DNA of 64,000 nt from Anthostomella pinea (GCA_963556695.1 CAUWAG010000007.1:310001-374000), one strand, 5' to 3'. Positions 47,655 to 62,100 are shown, numbered from the stretch's first letter. Notes: generated by a model from the sequence alone, not told the origin. A program made the numbers and translations.

Positions 47655-47684
<30 letters not shown>
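47655..47684. repeat. (TA)n microsatellite
   Basis: About fifteen TA units in the AT-rich block, between the minus-strand gypsy remnant and its probable gag remnant. Confidence 0.85.
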
Positions 47685-47687
<3 letters not shown>

Positions 47688-49482
47688 GCTTAACACCGAG
47701 ATTAAGTACTGTTTTTGAAGATGGAATTGTTGTTTTTTAGAAGCTAATCTGCGGGGAAAAAATCGGTGAGCTTTTAAGCGTTCAAGGCTTCTATAGCTTT
47801 TATAATAAAGTTAGTTCGAGTAGCTTTAATTTTCTCGTATTTATTTTAAAGGAATATTTAAAGCCTCGGTGGCCTTATTTATTAATAAAACATCATTATA
47901 TTTAAACATTAAGGTTTAAGCCTAGTCGTAAGAAAGCTTTACGTATATTTTCTTACTATTTATACTAATATTAGTTATTTTAATGTTATAATAATTGACA
48001 GCGTTGGTATCCTTTTTACCGGTTTCTTAAAGGTAAGTTGAAAAAGTCGGTTAGGGTTTAAAGTTCCGTTTTAAGTTTTAAAAACTTGTTATTTGGGTTT
48101 CATTTAAGCCTTTTATTAATGAAATTAGAAGTTCTTACGCTATTAACGGTTATAAAAATGGTTGGAAAAGTAAAACTAATTAAAACGTACGGTTGTATTA
48201 ATGCTTTTATTTAAAAGAATGTTATTAAAATGTTTTAAAACATGCTTAAATAGGTTTTTAAGGTTTTTTCTATGTCTTTAGTTTATATTTACGAGCTTAA
48301 TAAATTCGATCTTCAAGATATTAAAAATTTTCCTCAAAGCTACCAACAAGGCGTTTATTTATTTTGAGCTTTGTCTTTAGCGTATACATTATTATAGACT
48401 TTTTTAACGTATTTTAATATATTATCGCGTAGTTTTAGGATTATTTTTACATTATTTTTCGTAACGAAAAGTAAGAAGTTATTAAAAAAACAAAAATTTT
48501 CAACGTAGCTGAGAGTATAGGTAGAAAAAATCTGGGTTTAAAATAGTTATCGTTGTTGAATGAATTTTCCAGTAGTAAAAACTATTTTTTAAATTTAATA
48601 AGAGGAGTTGTATAAATAGGAGTAGGCGTCTTATTAGTAAAGATAGCAGGGGGTTTTTTACTTTACGAATCGGCGTGTTTGATTTTTTTTAATAAGTAGA
48701 GTTAGGGGTACTTTTGCGATTCATTCCGGTGATATTATCGATTTTGCTTTTAAGTACGGTAAGAGATTTATCTTTTGGTTTTGAGTTTTTAATTCTTCAG
48801 TTTTCTTAGTTAATTAAATAGGTCGTTTTTTTTGGTATCTTTTTATATTTCGTTGTTAAAAAAACTTTAAGCTAGTTTAACTTTGAGGTTTATGACCTTA
48901 TCGTGTATTTGGGGGAGTTTTTCGTCGTATAAAGTAGCATAGTTATATATCAAGTTAAGATTAATATTTGTCAAGATTAATACCTTTTATAAGTAATCAC
49001 TAACGTTGCGATTAGCTATAAATATAAAGTTTTAAAATTTTATCTTTCAAACCAAGGTATGAAAATTCTTTTTGACTATTTTATAAAGGGTTGTAAAAGT
49101 TATAAATGTCGTGGTAAGTGGGTTATTAAGCTTAATCATTTTATGTTAAAGTAATAAAGGATATATTAAAACGTTTAATGCTTTTATTTTAAAGGGTTGT
49201 AATATAATGCCTAAAAACTTTGTAAATTTCGTTATAGACTTTTGAAAGGTTTTAATTAAGGCAGAATTAATGATCATGCTTTTTAAAAGCTTAGTCAAAG
49301 AAGTTTTTTAAGTTTATAGAACGATCTTAATTTTCATATGAGCGGAGCATTTTGCTTTTAATTTAAATAGTAAAGGTAGGAATAAGGTTGGATTTAGCTG
49401 CGTTGATAGTTTGTTTAACAAGGGAATTACGCTTAGTTCTTTTTTTCTTAAAGCTTTAGGAAGCTTCTTTTATTCAAGTAAG

Positions 49483-49738
49483 TGTCACGATTCCATAAAT
49501 GTATTGGAAGGATACAGGGACCCTTATTGACTCTTAACATATAACGAACTCTGGTTGAAGGAAAAGAAAGATCTGGAGATGCACCTGAATTGGTGGGCAG
49601 CTAGATATGGGCAGTCGTCCCCCACCAGACCCACCAGGGCATGGATCAAACTGTCGTCCGATCAGTCACGTGCTCAGTCACGTGACCCGGGGACCATGGG
49701 GACCATCGCTAGACCTGATGACTGGTGGAACCATCACA
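49483..49738 (+). repeat. Gypsy-type solo LTR (256 bp) with perfect GTAAG duplication
   Basis: It starts TGTCACGATTCCATAAATG and ends GGTGGAACCATCACA. Flanks are GTAAG at 49478-49482 and 49739-49743. It is related to the LTR at 35165-35410 but well diverged. GC-normal island. An 82-codon frame (49555-49803) starts inside it and runs into AT-rich flank; it is accidental. Confidence 0.88.
49667..49684. promoter_or_regulatory. Paired CACGTG palindromes in the LTR
   Basis: CACGTG at 49667-49672 and 49679-49684, twelve bp apart, each preceded by CAGT. The same arrangement is seen in the other LTR of this group. Regulatory role inferred. Confidence 0.45.
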
Positions 49739-50169
49739 GTAAGCTTGCTTTTTTACAAGTTTTATTTACGGGTTGCGCTTTTTTAATCGTGTTATTATAT
49801 TAAAGATAGATCGTTTACTTAAGATAATCGGCGCATGCTAGTCAAAGCGTGAAAAGTATTAAGATTAAGTCTTTTATATTAGTTTGGGTTTTTAGTAACT
49901 AGTTGATTTTTTGGACGATGTTAGTTAGTTAAAGTATTATTACTTGGTAACTTATATATTAAGAGGAAAGTGCTTATTACTGTTCTTAATTTTATAATAA
50001 TCCTTTACTAAAAATGGACAAAGGGTTTGTAATATTAGTCAAATCTAATATTGTGATAGATTTTAAATCCCGACTTATAATTACTTATTAACTTATGTAG
50101 TACGGTAACGCGTTAAATTTATCAAACTACTTAAAGGTGTTAGATTTATTTTATATAGCGCGAGCTTAA

Positions 50170-50420
50170 TAGTCTATTTAACCGTTTGCTATTTTAAATA
50201 ATATTTTTAACCATTTGCTATTTTATACCCGTTTCACATCGTTAGTAGCAATTATTACAAACTACGAGTACATTTAAAATTCTTTTATGGGCTTATTTAC
50301 GTCTTAAAAAAATTTATATCAAATAAAGTAACAAATACAGCTTCTTAAAATTGATTTATAAAGGCTTTACCTGCATACATAACAATATAATAGCTTTAAT
50401 AGCATATAGAAGCAGTAACG
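50170..50420 (-). repeat. Decayed dispersed repeat, inverted partial copy
   Basis: The reverse complement resembles 41350-41570 (the CGTAGTTTGTAATAA..GCT segment and the GCTTTAA/GTAACGGAA end). A related local duplication TTGCTATTTTA occurs at about 50190-50225. Confidence 0.5.
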
Positions 50421-51199
50421 GAAAATGTTTTTTATCCTAAGTTCATTAAGGATTATAAATGAATGGTTAAATTTTAAGCGAAATAACGAGAAAAAATTCC
50501 GATTTTGGTTAAAACAATTTTTTTAAAATAGCTTTTAACGCTTTAAAATAAGCTTTCTTTCTGGTATGAAATTTACAATAAATCTTATATAGAAAGAAGT
50601 TTTGTTTAAAAATAACGGTTTTCATAAAATTGCTATTAGCATCATATTAAAATGCTCATCTCAAAATGAACCATAGTATTTTATAGCATTAATTTTTATT
50701 GCTATAAAAAACGGTGCTATATTACGGTATTTACAGCAAATAAATTCTTTGAATTATAAAAATGTTCCTAGTTTAGACACCTAAATTTATTGAGTTAAAC
50801 TAATAGAGTATCTTAAACAAATACCGATTATTTCAATATCTAAATATTGCCGTACGAAATAGGCCTTCTATTTAAATTAATTAACTAATAAAACCTCTTT
50901 AAAAAATGTTTTTTTACGATTATATATTAATTCTATTTTGAAAAGTATTATTATGAACGCTTTACTGTGTTAAGAAAGGGATATAAACACTAAAAAGAAA
51001 TTACGAGGTTATTAACAAATCATGACTTTATTTTCGGCTAATTGCTTCAAAGTATCTTTATTTAATGGACACCGATTAAAAATATACGATATTATTAATA
51101 GGATTTTTGTTTTTAATACAGGTAATCTCCTATATTCATTCGAGGTCGCCTCTATCGATGAAGTATTAAAAATAAATCGAAAACGCCTTGAGGTAAATG

Positions 51200-52150
51200 A
51201 ATATTATTATAAAGTCGATAAAGAAATTAATAGAAACTATATAATAATAAATAGATTTTACATTATATATATCGGTAATATTTTAGTCTTTCTCTATAGT
51301 CTAAAAAAGCAGGAGATTTAAATCCAAACGATCTCAGATTTTAAAAAAAGAATTAGCTTGTAAGCTAACTTGAATGAATATAATTTTACGTTATTAAACT
51401 GAGACTTTCAGCTCTATTATTAAAGCCCATGAAATTAAGGTTGATTTTGAAAAGATTTGAATAGTACGTATTTGAGGAATCTTTACTATCAACCGTAAGG
51501 TTGCTGAAAGAAACACGCTCCTTTTTCAGCTTTTATGACTTTTATCGAAGATCTATTAAAAATTATACCCAAAGCGCTAAACCGTTAAACGAATAAACAA
51601 AAATAAACTCCGACTCCCGTTACACCAACTCTTATTAAACAGCTTTTAATAGTTTAAAAGAAGCTCTTTCAATAGCACCGGTTTTATAATACATCTTATA
51701 TATATAAAAAGCCTTAATTAAAACCGATGCCTTTCACAAAGTCGCTGCTAGTAGTATAATAGAACGCTTGTTTTCGAATCAACTATGATATTTTGAAACG
51801 TTTTTTCTCTCGAATATTGTAAAAGTAAAATAAACTATATGATTTTCAATAGAACTTTACTCGCAATTCTAAAAGCATTACTAGTTCAAAAACTTGAATT
51901 GGTTACACTTTAAATTAATAACCCATCTTTAATAGTTACGGACCATTTCGCACTCGAATATTTTAATATAAAGTAGAAAGGTAGCTTTGAATAAGGAAAC
52001 AAATAAAGAAGTACTCTTTAGATACAACTTCATAATTATATGCCGACCCGGTGGAAAAAATACTGTCGTGAAAACCTTATTACAATAAACGAGGATATAA
52101 AAACAAAAGAAATAATTATTAACAAATTATTAATTCAATTTAGTTAGATA
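51200..52150 (+). pseudogene. Ty3/gypsy pol remnant: end of RT, connection and RNase H
   Basis: The end of RT is recognisable near 51235-51300: FYIIYIGNILVF is where gypsy elements have the Y-x-D-D box, here changed to G-N. At 51531-51590 the motif FYDFYRRSIKNYTQSAKPL and at 51642-51686 AFNSLKEALSIAPVL lie in the same frame, the classic tether between RT and RNase H. After a frameshift, KTDAFHKVAAS and, at about 52020-52060, RYNFIIICRPGGKN mark RNase H. A 99-codon open frame (51022-51321) is part of this relic, not a gene. The integrase should follow to about 53.5 kb but is not readable. Confidence 0.72.
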
Positions 52151-54499
52151 CTGTAAGTTATATGTATTCGATCAAATTTTCCTTTTCAGATATCTATTAT
52201 CATATCGGAAGTCTTTGGTTTTGATAAAACTGATTTTTATAAATATTTAAAATCTTTTTAATTAATATAATATTAACAATGAAGAGAAAAACCTTAACTT
52301 AAATCAATGCCGTTATAAAGCAAATAACAAGCTTCAAAAAGATTATACGATAATAAATCAACTAACTCAGCATAAAAATAAACTCATCGTTTTAAACCGG
52401 ATAATTCTTAAACGAAAATTACCCGTAAAGCTTAAAGCATACTTAATAATACTTACCCGAGGGGAAGGAATTTAAGCCTTAATTACTTAACAATATTGAC
52501 GATTTAACTTAAATACTTATGTAACATAATATATAAATAGTTATAATAAAAGATAATACACAACTTTAAAAACAAGACTTCTAGACTATTAACCTTTCAT
52601 TGATCTTTAAGGTATATAATAAAATCTTATTTGATTTTGAGTTCATATTAAAAAGAAAAAAGAGGAATAATAATCTATTTATAAAAATCGATCATTTGTT
52701 TAAAACTTTATAGTCAACATTTGATTACGATAGTGCTATAGTTGAAAGCGTGCTCAAATATATTACGAAGCTTTCTCTGATTATTTCATTGATTAAAATT
52801 ATTTATTAATGATTAAAGCTTTTAATCTATTTCAAAAATTACTAAAAAGCTACAAAAAATCTACGGTAAAAATTTGATTTTCTGATACTTATTTATATAC
52901 GAATTTTTAAACAAATTGAAATTATAAATAAATATATGAATTGAGAACTACCCCCGAACACAAGACACTTTTTAAAAAATTGATTAAAAGCTATACATAC
53001 CTATAATAAATATAATATAATCAGCGCTATTATATAAATGGTCAAAAACTCTAATACCGTAAAGAATTATAACTAGGTAACTAATAAAAGTATTGTGTAA
53101 TTAAAAAGCTTATATTAAAACCGTAACGTGACTATTAAAGCAAGATCACAATATATGAAAAAGAAAACGCAAAACGTAACGCTATAAATTAAACCATATG
53201 CCGTTTTGATTTGAATAGTGTCAAGTAGCATACAATTAAATATATAAGTAAGTAAATAAAAATCGACAAGTTTTTAACTTTAAGATATATACTCGAATAT
53301 ATGATTTAAAAAAAATTGTGATAACAAACTAATTAAATAATAAGTTTAATTATTTTATAAGCTGCTAACATTACGAAATTATCGGAAAAGGCCCCATCGG
53401 CCGAATATATATAAGGTAAAAATATCTGATTCATAATAAAACTAGGAATAATTTTACGTAAACTAACGACAAAAATATTTAAATAACCCAGTACCAAAAC
53501 ATGCCTGAAAAAACTTCAAAGAAATCATAAACGTAAACATTGATAATAAAAATTAAAAAGTACAAAAAGTCATTATGTTAAATTCAAAGTTTAAAAAACT
53601 TTAATATTAAGTTCTTTAAAAAGGCGAAACTTCGATAATATTTAATATCTTACCAAGAACTTTAAAAATTCCGCAGCGAAATTAAAACAGCATTATAACA
53701 GATGTTTTACCGAAATAAGACCTTTCATGCGACAAAAGAATTTGAAATAATTTAAACCAACGTTTTATAAAAACAAACCATAACTATAAACTTACGAAAA
53801 TTACAAGATTATGAATTAAAACGTTAATAACATACATACTCTTAAGTTTTTTTTACAACGAAATCATCCCACTTGTTGCGTATTATAATGAATTAAATAA
53901 CAACAAATTTATAACTTCAAACTAATTGATTCACTATATTGTTAAAAGCGTCCCTTTTCCGTTTAAAAACGGAAACAAGGTTATAGAAACCTAATAATTT
54001 GAACCTTAATTTATGTTTTTCAAAACTCAAAAAGATGCAGTAATGTTACTCATTATTAAATAATCTAATAAAATAAAGAGGCCATTTTACTATATAAATA
54101 AATAGATGATTATAAGTCGAGATTTGAGATATATCAGCTTCTTAGATTAAACTAATTCTATAAAAAAGTCTTCTTAATATTATTAGATAATTAAAAGTAT
54201 AAATAACCATTTTAGTCTTGCATTTTAAACTACCTAATTACACTATGCCGAAAACTTAATTTTTCTAGAACAGCTGTAAAACTTATTAACGTTACGTAAT
54301 AATGGTTTTTAAATTTTAGATCAATCAAAAACGTAACTTTTAAACACAAGAAAAAAAACTTATTAACTTTAATAATTAAGTAATTCTAAAAAAAACTTAT
54401 TTAATACCTATGCAACGGCCTTTTTTTAAACCCCTTTTACAACCACTATGTAAAACCATCATAACTATATATTTTATAATTGCCTTTTATAAAAGAATT

Positions 54500-54880
54500 A
54501 AAGAACAACTTGATAAAATTTAAATGTAAGTTTATTCACTGGTATTTATTTAAGTAGCGCATCATTAATACGTATTAATATCGAAGATATTAATCAATAT
54601 TTTAAACTTATAGCAATAAATTAAACTTAGCATAGAACAATCAACATAATAAAACAATATTAATACAAAATAATATTTTAAATGAATCGAGCTATTATTA
54701 TTAGCATTGACATTAAACCTAACCCTTCAACTCCTAACTATTATAAAGCACATAAAATTTTGTTTTAGCATTGATTTAATTTAATTAATAAACGACTCAT
54801 AAGCGTTATTAACAATATAGTATACCTATTAGAAACATACAATAAACATATAAACAAATCATTTTAAGCTATACTTAAAG
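54500..54880 (+). repeat. Decayed dispersed repeat, partial copy
   Basis: Matches 29530-29620 and 30000-30080 of copy A, for example CATCATTAATACGTATTAATA and the later ATTAATAAACGACTCATAAGCG, with a shortened middle. Confidence 0.5.
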
Positions 54881-55675
54881 AATAAAAAGTTTTTGAAAAT
54901 AGAAATAGAAACCTTTTTTAGATAATAACTTTATCAATAACGATAAGTATTTTAACACTGTGTAATGTTTCAATATTTTTATAATCAACTTTTATTTTAT
55001 TAATGCCCAGAATGGGAAAGATTTTTTAATCATAATCACGTTAAATTTCCTTTTTCACTTAGTTCATAGACTAAGTTTTTAAATCGATTTAAAATATTTT
55101 AAACAAATATATCGTAAAAAGCTCTTTTTCTGAAACATTAAAAATATTACAAATACAAACTATATAAGCCTTATATACATAATTTTAAAACCTATTACTA
55201 ATATAGAGACGAAATATAAAAGTCTCTTAATTCATTTATAAAAAATACTTTATATTGAGAAATACCATATTTCACATACAACGTTTACAACTTCTGTTAT
55301 ATATTTCGTATTGTATGAAAATCTTAATACATATTGTTTTTTGTAAAGTTTCAACTTATTCAAGCCATAATGAAGTTAGTTTTAATTAAAAATCTGTATT
55401 TAATGATTATAGCGTTACATTTTTAATGATTTATATGATAATACTTAGCGTTACTAAACTTAGATATAAATCAAATCGGTTTGACTTGAAACGTAAAGAA
55501 AAAGTCAAAAAATTGGGTTAAAATTATTTTTTAAGACTCTTTTCTTATAAAGCAAGCTATATTTGAAAAACCTATCTTATTAATTAAACTAATCTTATAA
55601 ACGACTTTAAGTTGTCAGACCGATAATTCGTTAAATGAAACTTTATTAAATAGGTTAGATTTTTTGTATTATTAA

Positions 55676-55879
55676 TGTTGGAACAGGCTTGAACGATCAA
55701 GCATAATACTCGAGCACGGGGTCAAGGTCATGATGTTGCTGATGGTTGGATTGGGAGGTCTAGCTAGACCTGAAGGTCTGGCTAAGTGACCTCGCAATCC
55801 GGTATCCAATCACTTATCTAATCATACATGTGGGTCTTGGTATAGACGGTTTGCAGGCTGGAATCGCATGGATCCAGCA
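55676..55879 (+). repeat. Copia-type solo LTR (204 bp) with perfect ATTAA duplication
   Basis: It starts TGTTGGAACAGGCTTGAACG and ends ATGGATCCAGCA, with ATTAA at 55671-55675 and 55880-55884. Second copy of the family at 28333-28534. No internal sequence; GC-normal island. Confidence 0.9.
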
Positions 55880-56279
55880 ATTAACATAATATTAACGTTT
55901 TTGTTTTTTATCGTACATTATCATCGGGTTTTTTTTTCTTTTTCTGCACAGAGAATATGATCAAGTTTAGTTAAAATAATAAAACCGTATTGTATCTTAT
56001 AACACATGATTATTCGTAGAAAAATTAACTTTCACTATAATCATTTTAAAAACGCGAGATTTATTTAATTTAACATTATTTCTCTTTATTAGATAAGAAA
56101 TTTAAATATTATCATGTATCTTTTTCAAAATACATTGTTTGAAACGATTACGATTAAGTATACGACGCTTGACTAAGAAAAAGTGAAAAAACTTCAAATA
56201 AAATACCGTTTCAAACCTAAAATGAAATCTAATAAATAGTCATTAATATGATTTTAAGAACGCGGTTAGCTTTCTTATA

Positions 56280-56500
56280 AATATTTTTAATATAACTATT
56301 ACCTCGTACCGTTTTTACGCCGTTGATAATAGCTATTAAAGGCTACGAATACATTCAATTTGTTTAACACGTTTATTTGAATCTTGCAATATTCTATATT
56401 AAATAATGTATTTAACAAAGCGTTTTAATATCGTTTTATAGAAACTTGAACGGCATATATAAACATATAACAGCTTTAATGATATGTAAAAGTAATACCG
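56280..56500 (-). repeat. Decayed dispersed repeat, inverted partial copy
   Basis: The reverse complement matches 41380-41560: TTCGTAG...TTATCAACGGCGTAAAAACGGTA and the GCTTTAA...ACGGCATATATAAACATAT part. Confidence 0.5.
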
Positions 56501-58789
56501 GAAAGATTGTTCTTTATTTATTTAAATCAAATGTAAAAAACGTTTACAAAAAATGAAACAAAACCTGTAGGCTTATGATTTTGAAATAACCCTTTAAAGT
56601 AAGTATTTTATATTATATGAATAATTAATCATAAATAACCTTATTACAATAACTTATACGTATAATTATACGTTTTATATCTTTTATATAAATACTTTAA
56701 AATCATTGTTTAATTCGTTTCCCCGCACGATTAAACGCTACTTTTAAATAGCAAAAGGAATAAAACTCAATTTTTCTTCGCACTATTTGTATACATATAA
56801 AATTATCAAATATTTATAAACTCTCATTTCAAATATGAATATATTTTGATTAAGAGTTTAAAATACTTAATCTTCAAAGTTAAGCCCTTGTTGTTATTTC
56901 ATAACCTATACATGTATATTAGTTATGATAAACCTCGAATAACGCACGGAAAAACAGATTAAATTTTTTAAGACATAATTCAATCTATACTCATTATTGT
57001 AACTTTAAACTTTAACCTTTGAAGCTTTTAATGATAAGGTTTAAAGCTTTAATGCTAACATATTCTCCTTTCTTTTCAAGGAAGACCGTAAAAGCAATAT
57101 TAAAACTTTCGATTCTATATAATCCTTAATTAATTTACAAAAGCTACTTTAAGATTACGTACACATAAATCTATGTTTAACTTTAACAATAATCTTTTAA
57201 AATTAAATCATTACTTTGAAACAATGAATTTATAAGGCTTAACATTAACGTAATATTACTCACTTCATATTATTTTCAAGGTAATAAAGCTACTTACTTA
57301 CCTCATAACATTCACCCTAAACACGTACTAATTTATAGTTTATATAATATTTTAAAACACTTATAAAGCGTGATTCTTTCATAATATTTCAAAATATTAA
57401 TATTATAAATCACTTTTTATAAGATTTGTTTTTACATTATGTGATAAATAAAATAGTTGGCTAATACTACAATAACTCGTTTTATTTATGTTTTAAAGCC
57501 TTAATTTAACTCCTGCTTTTACTAATTTAAAGCTTTTACGGAATTTTTGAGTATTCAATAATATATATATTTGTAAAATCTACTATATGATTAGAGGTTC
57601 ATTTTTAATAGCTCACTTTGCTATAATAATGCCTTTTTAATAATAAACTTAAACTCTGCTCTTTATTCGAAGGTTTTATTCAAATTAACATTATTAGTAT
57701 TATTATCAATGTTATTTGAAATAAATTGATAAGTAAGATTGTTAATAAGTTTGTACTAGGGATTAAACGCCGTATATACATATAAGCTTGTAATGGCTTT
57801 AACGATGTATGTGAGTAGTAACGGAAGAGCACTCTTATTCAATTAATGAATTAGTCAATCATTTTAAAAGGTTGGAACTCGAATAATTAAAATTAAACGT
57901 TAAACAGTATATTTTCACTGGCATCTTAAAAATCAGACTTGAATAATGATATTAATAAATAACAAATAACCCTTATCAATGATAAATGTAATCTTGAACT
58001 TATTAAATAGGTATATAAACAAGGTTATTTGCATATTACTAGTATAGCCGTCATTATGATACAGATCAAGAAATATTATAAATCAAGTCTACGCGAAAGA
58101 TAAAAAAGGGATAACAATATTAGTTTAATTTTTTTTCAAAACAATAGTTATTGTAATACAGTATTTACTTACATATTTACATCAATATAAACTAGAAAAT
58201 ATTGGTTTTACAAGTTTATCACTTTAAACCAAAGGAAATGGAAGGCTAATGATATATATATTGATAATACATACATTACCTTTTCTAACGTAATAATATT
58301 ACGCCGGGATTTCATTAGCCGCTGACTAAATTGAATACCGTACCTTTTTACATGATGAATAATTGGTAATAAAAATTAAGTCGTAAAGATTTTTATACAC
58401 AGTAGATGTATACATTGTAATGGCATAAAATTTAAAAGCTATCTACTTTTCATACGTTAACGCCTTATGATCCCGGTATGATTAACTCAATCAATATAAA
58501 ATAGCAATGTAATTTTTCAATTCATGCTATGCTTGTTTAAAGATAAAGGTTTCTCTTTTTTGAATTAAAATATTCAAAATAGATTTTGATTTTATCGTAG
58601 TAACGTAATAAAAGTATATTCTTTCTAATTAATTACTCAATTTCATAAAAAGGTTTTCAATAAAGATATAATCATACGCGCTATACGCATTAATTTTAAC
58701 TAATTGAATAGTAAGTATAGAAAAAATTAGGAAGCTTTTATAAAAGATGTGTTTATAATAGGTTTGAATAGTTGTTATAAAAGAAGTTA

Positions 58790-59130
58790 AAGTGGGAAAA
58801 GGGCCGTATCATACGTGTTGGACGGGGCTTTTATTACAATCGGTTAGGCTTAGAATTTAAAGCTTTTAAGCGTATATTCAATAAGTCTGATAGCAGTTTT
58901 AAGATTTATAACAACTCGGCACAACGCGACCTTAAGTGTTTCTTTAACTAATAACTCTTTCGTACCTTTTTCACGCCGTTAACAGTAATTATTATTAACT
59001 ACGAACATATTTATTCTGATTCATGTATTTATAGAAAAAAAAATTTTTTTTATGAAATGATAAGTAAAGTTTTTTCAATATGTTCTAATACATCCTTTAA
59101 CGGTATATGAGTAATAACGTAAAAGCTTTA
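58790..59130 (-). repeat. Decayed dispersed repeat, inverted copy
   Basis: The reverse complement aligns with 41505-41770 and 63600-63790: GTTCGTAGTTAATAATAATTACTG, CGGCGTGAAAAAGGTACG, and the distal CTTAAATTCTAAGCC..AAAAGC..CGTAT..ACGGCC. Confidence 0.55.
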
Positions 59131-62100
59131 TATTTATACTTTTACATGGAACTTTGAAATTGTTGTTTAAAAGAATTAAATAAAGCTTCGATATAAATTA
59201 TTTTACTTTCGGTTTTGTTTTAGATTATATAATTATACGAGTTAAATATGTGTATATGTATAAGCATATAAGCTAACATAACTAGCTAATAACGTTATAT
59301 ACCGCCGTATTTTTATTTAACCGGGTTTTATATTAAAGTTACATTAAGTTAAAAATAATAATGAAGTAAATATTACTTTCTACATTCACTTCAAATATTT
59401 CATTAAAGCTATAAAAGTAACTTTTAAAAATCAAAAATTTAATTAGTTGAAATCATTTACCATTTAACTTTTAAAAAGGTAATATTTTTAAAACATCTTG
59501 GCTTAATAAATCCTCTTTACTAGGTGATAATCTATTAACTATTGTGAACTTTATTACATAGACGCGAAAAGAAATTTTAAAGGTTTCAAAGCTAATAAAA
59601 CTAATAGGGAAGATTATACTGTTTGTATACTAGTTAACATAGCTTTAAGTTAATACGCCGTTTATTTATAGAGTACTTTATAATCAAAATTATTATTATA
59701 AGCTTAAAATACTATCCTTTGTACCGTTATTTTTGGTGCCTTATTTTAAGTTTTTTAAAACTTCAAAGTTTAAAAAGGTAACATAAACCGACCGCCATGA
59801 TATAAATCTTCTATAAACGTTTATAGTAATATAATCGCATGATTATCTGTAATTTTAAATGGGTTTAACGTTATATTATGTTATAAATAAGATTAATCAG
59901 TTGAAACTTTAAGCCGTTGGTTATTTATTTATTCAGAAAACAACTTGAAAAAGAAGATGTAGTTTAGACTTTTTTATGTTAATAAATGCTATCAATATTA
60001 AAAATATTTCTTTACTTTTAAAGGTTGAATAATTACCAAGTTTATATTACAATGTATCATAATAGGTTATAGCTTATAAGTTATGAGACTGAATTTGTTT
60101 TTTGATTTAATAAGAAATTAAAGTTAATAATCATATATTGTTAGTAATTAAGATGAACAGTTATATTTATATCTACTTTATACCTTTATCCATGACTTAA
60201 AATAACCTATATTAGACACAATGATAAATAAAACTTATTTATATTCTTTGATATAAATTTTAACGATATATTAAAACATACAACCGCTTTAACGGCATAC
60301 TTACAAAACCGAATAAGGGTTTATTTTGTTAACAAAGTCTGGTTAAATAAAATAGAAGTTAAAAGCTATTGACAAATGTTTACAAACATTTTGACAGTAT
60401 ATGTGAAAATAGAGCAGCTTGAACGGTATATGTTAAAGAAAGATTATTTTCTTATTATTATGTATCTATTAATGCCCTTTTATTGTTATTATTCAAACAA
60501 TTCTATACGACACAGTTTTCGTTTTTACATTATCACTATTTACAATCTATGTAAGTCTTTTATTCATTAGTAAAAGGTTAAATTCTGAACCACTCATTTT
60601 AATTTAAGGTTTTATTTATATATAAATTGACAATCTTTATTTTATCGAAACTTTTATAAAGCATTTATAAAGCTACTTAAAGCTAATGTTATAGGTAATA
60701 CGGTATAACTATAAATATACCTTTTTATTTCTCAGACGGTAAGCTTTAAAAATAATGCAGAATGAATGAACACTTAATATATACTTTTTAGATTGATTCT
60801 TTCATAAAATATTTATTTTCGATTTCAAACTAACTTTTTTTATAGAAACTAACTTATCAATAAGGCCGTATTCAGTTTTAAATGTTTTGTATAAAAGCCA
60901 AAACCAGGAAAAAAACTTAAGCCGTTTATATTATTACCTATATTTTTATTTTTCAATGATTCACAAAAAACCGATATTATTACGTATCTCATTTTTCGTG
61001 ATTATTTATTGCTTATTTGGTTCATCTTTTATTTTTTGATTTATTTTTTACATTTTCATTCGGTAGTTGTTAAATAATAATAATAAATCATCTGTTCAAA
61101 TTACCAAGTTTATTTACTTTTAATAAAGATATTCTTTATATAATCGGTACCTTGAATATTATTGTTAGAATTTTATTTTATACGCGTAGGTCTGTAAAAC
61201 TTCTTTTCACGATTAAAATATTCACTACTTTATTTATTTTCAATACTTATTCCAACTAAACTGTATTTTTTCAAACCGAATTTTCTCTCTCGTGGTAAAT
61301 TGTTTCTCTTCGTGTTTCTTTCTTTAACGTAACGCCATTAGTTTTTTAACATGCGTTTTCTTTCTCCGTCTTCATTTTTATATTGAAAATATAAAAGAAA
61401 CATAACGAGATATATAATTATTATAAAGTAATTATAATTTGATTAAAATGTTAATATTGATTAAGTTTGAACTTTTAATAAGTTTATCATTTTTAAAAAT
61501 AACAATTAATAAAAAGATTATTTTCAAAGCCTGGTTAGCGTTTAGATCTTTCATATAAAAGTTAAAACATTTAAAAATGTAACTTTTGAGGCTGATTAAA
61601 AGAAATAAACTATTAATAAGTATTAACCTATAAATAAATAAAAACTCGTAATATTCATCACATTAGATTTTTAAAAAAAAATCAAATACTCTTTTTATTT
61701 CATTTCCACTCACATCTTGTTGTGGACATTTCCACAGGAATAACTTAATTACTAGTTAATTACAAAATATCTCTATATAATTAACAATTAATCGAAAGCT
61801 TGATGAAAACTAACGTAATTACTTTAAACTTTAACACAAGTTATAAGAAAAAATATTTAAAGCCTTAATTAAAACTAACTATACCGATTGATTTAACAAT
61901 GATAAAAACTTAAACCAAGATTTACATATATTAATTTCTATTCTTCTATTCTTATAACTTAGAGTAAATTAATTTAATAATCAAAGTTATATTATTCCAA
62001 AATATAAAACATGAAACTATTATATGTTTTGTTTTTCTCTTTTGTTTTATTCGTTATATGGAAGATTTATTTAACATAGATTCATTTTTAAAAGGTGTAA

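Noticed and set aside
49555..49803. 82-codon open frame
   Set aside because: It begins inside a solo LTR and crosses its end into AT-rich flank; no family resemblance.
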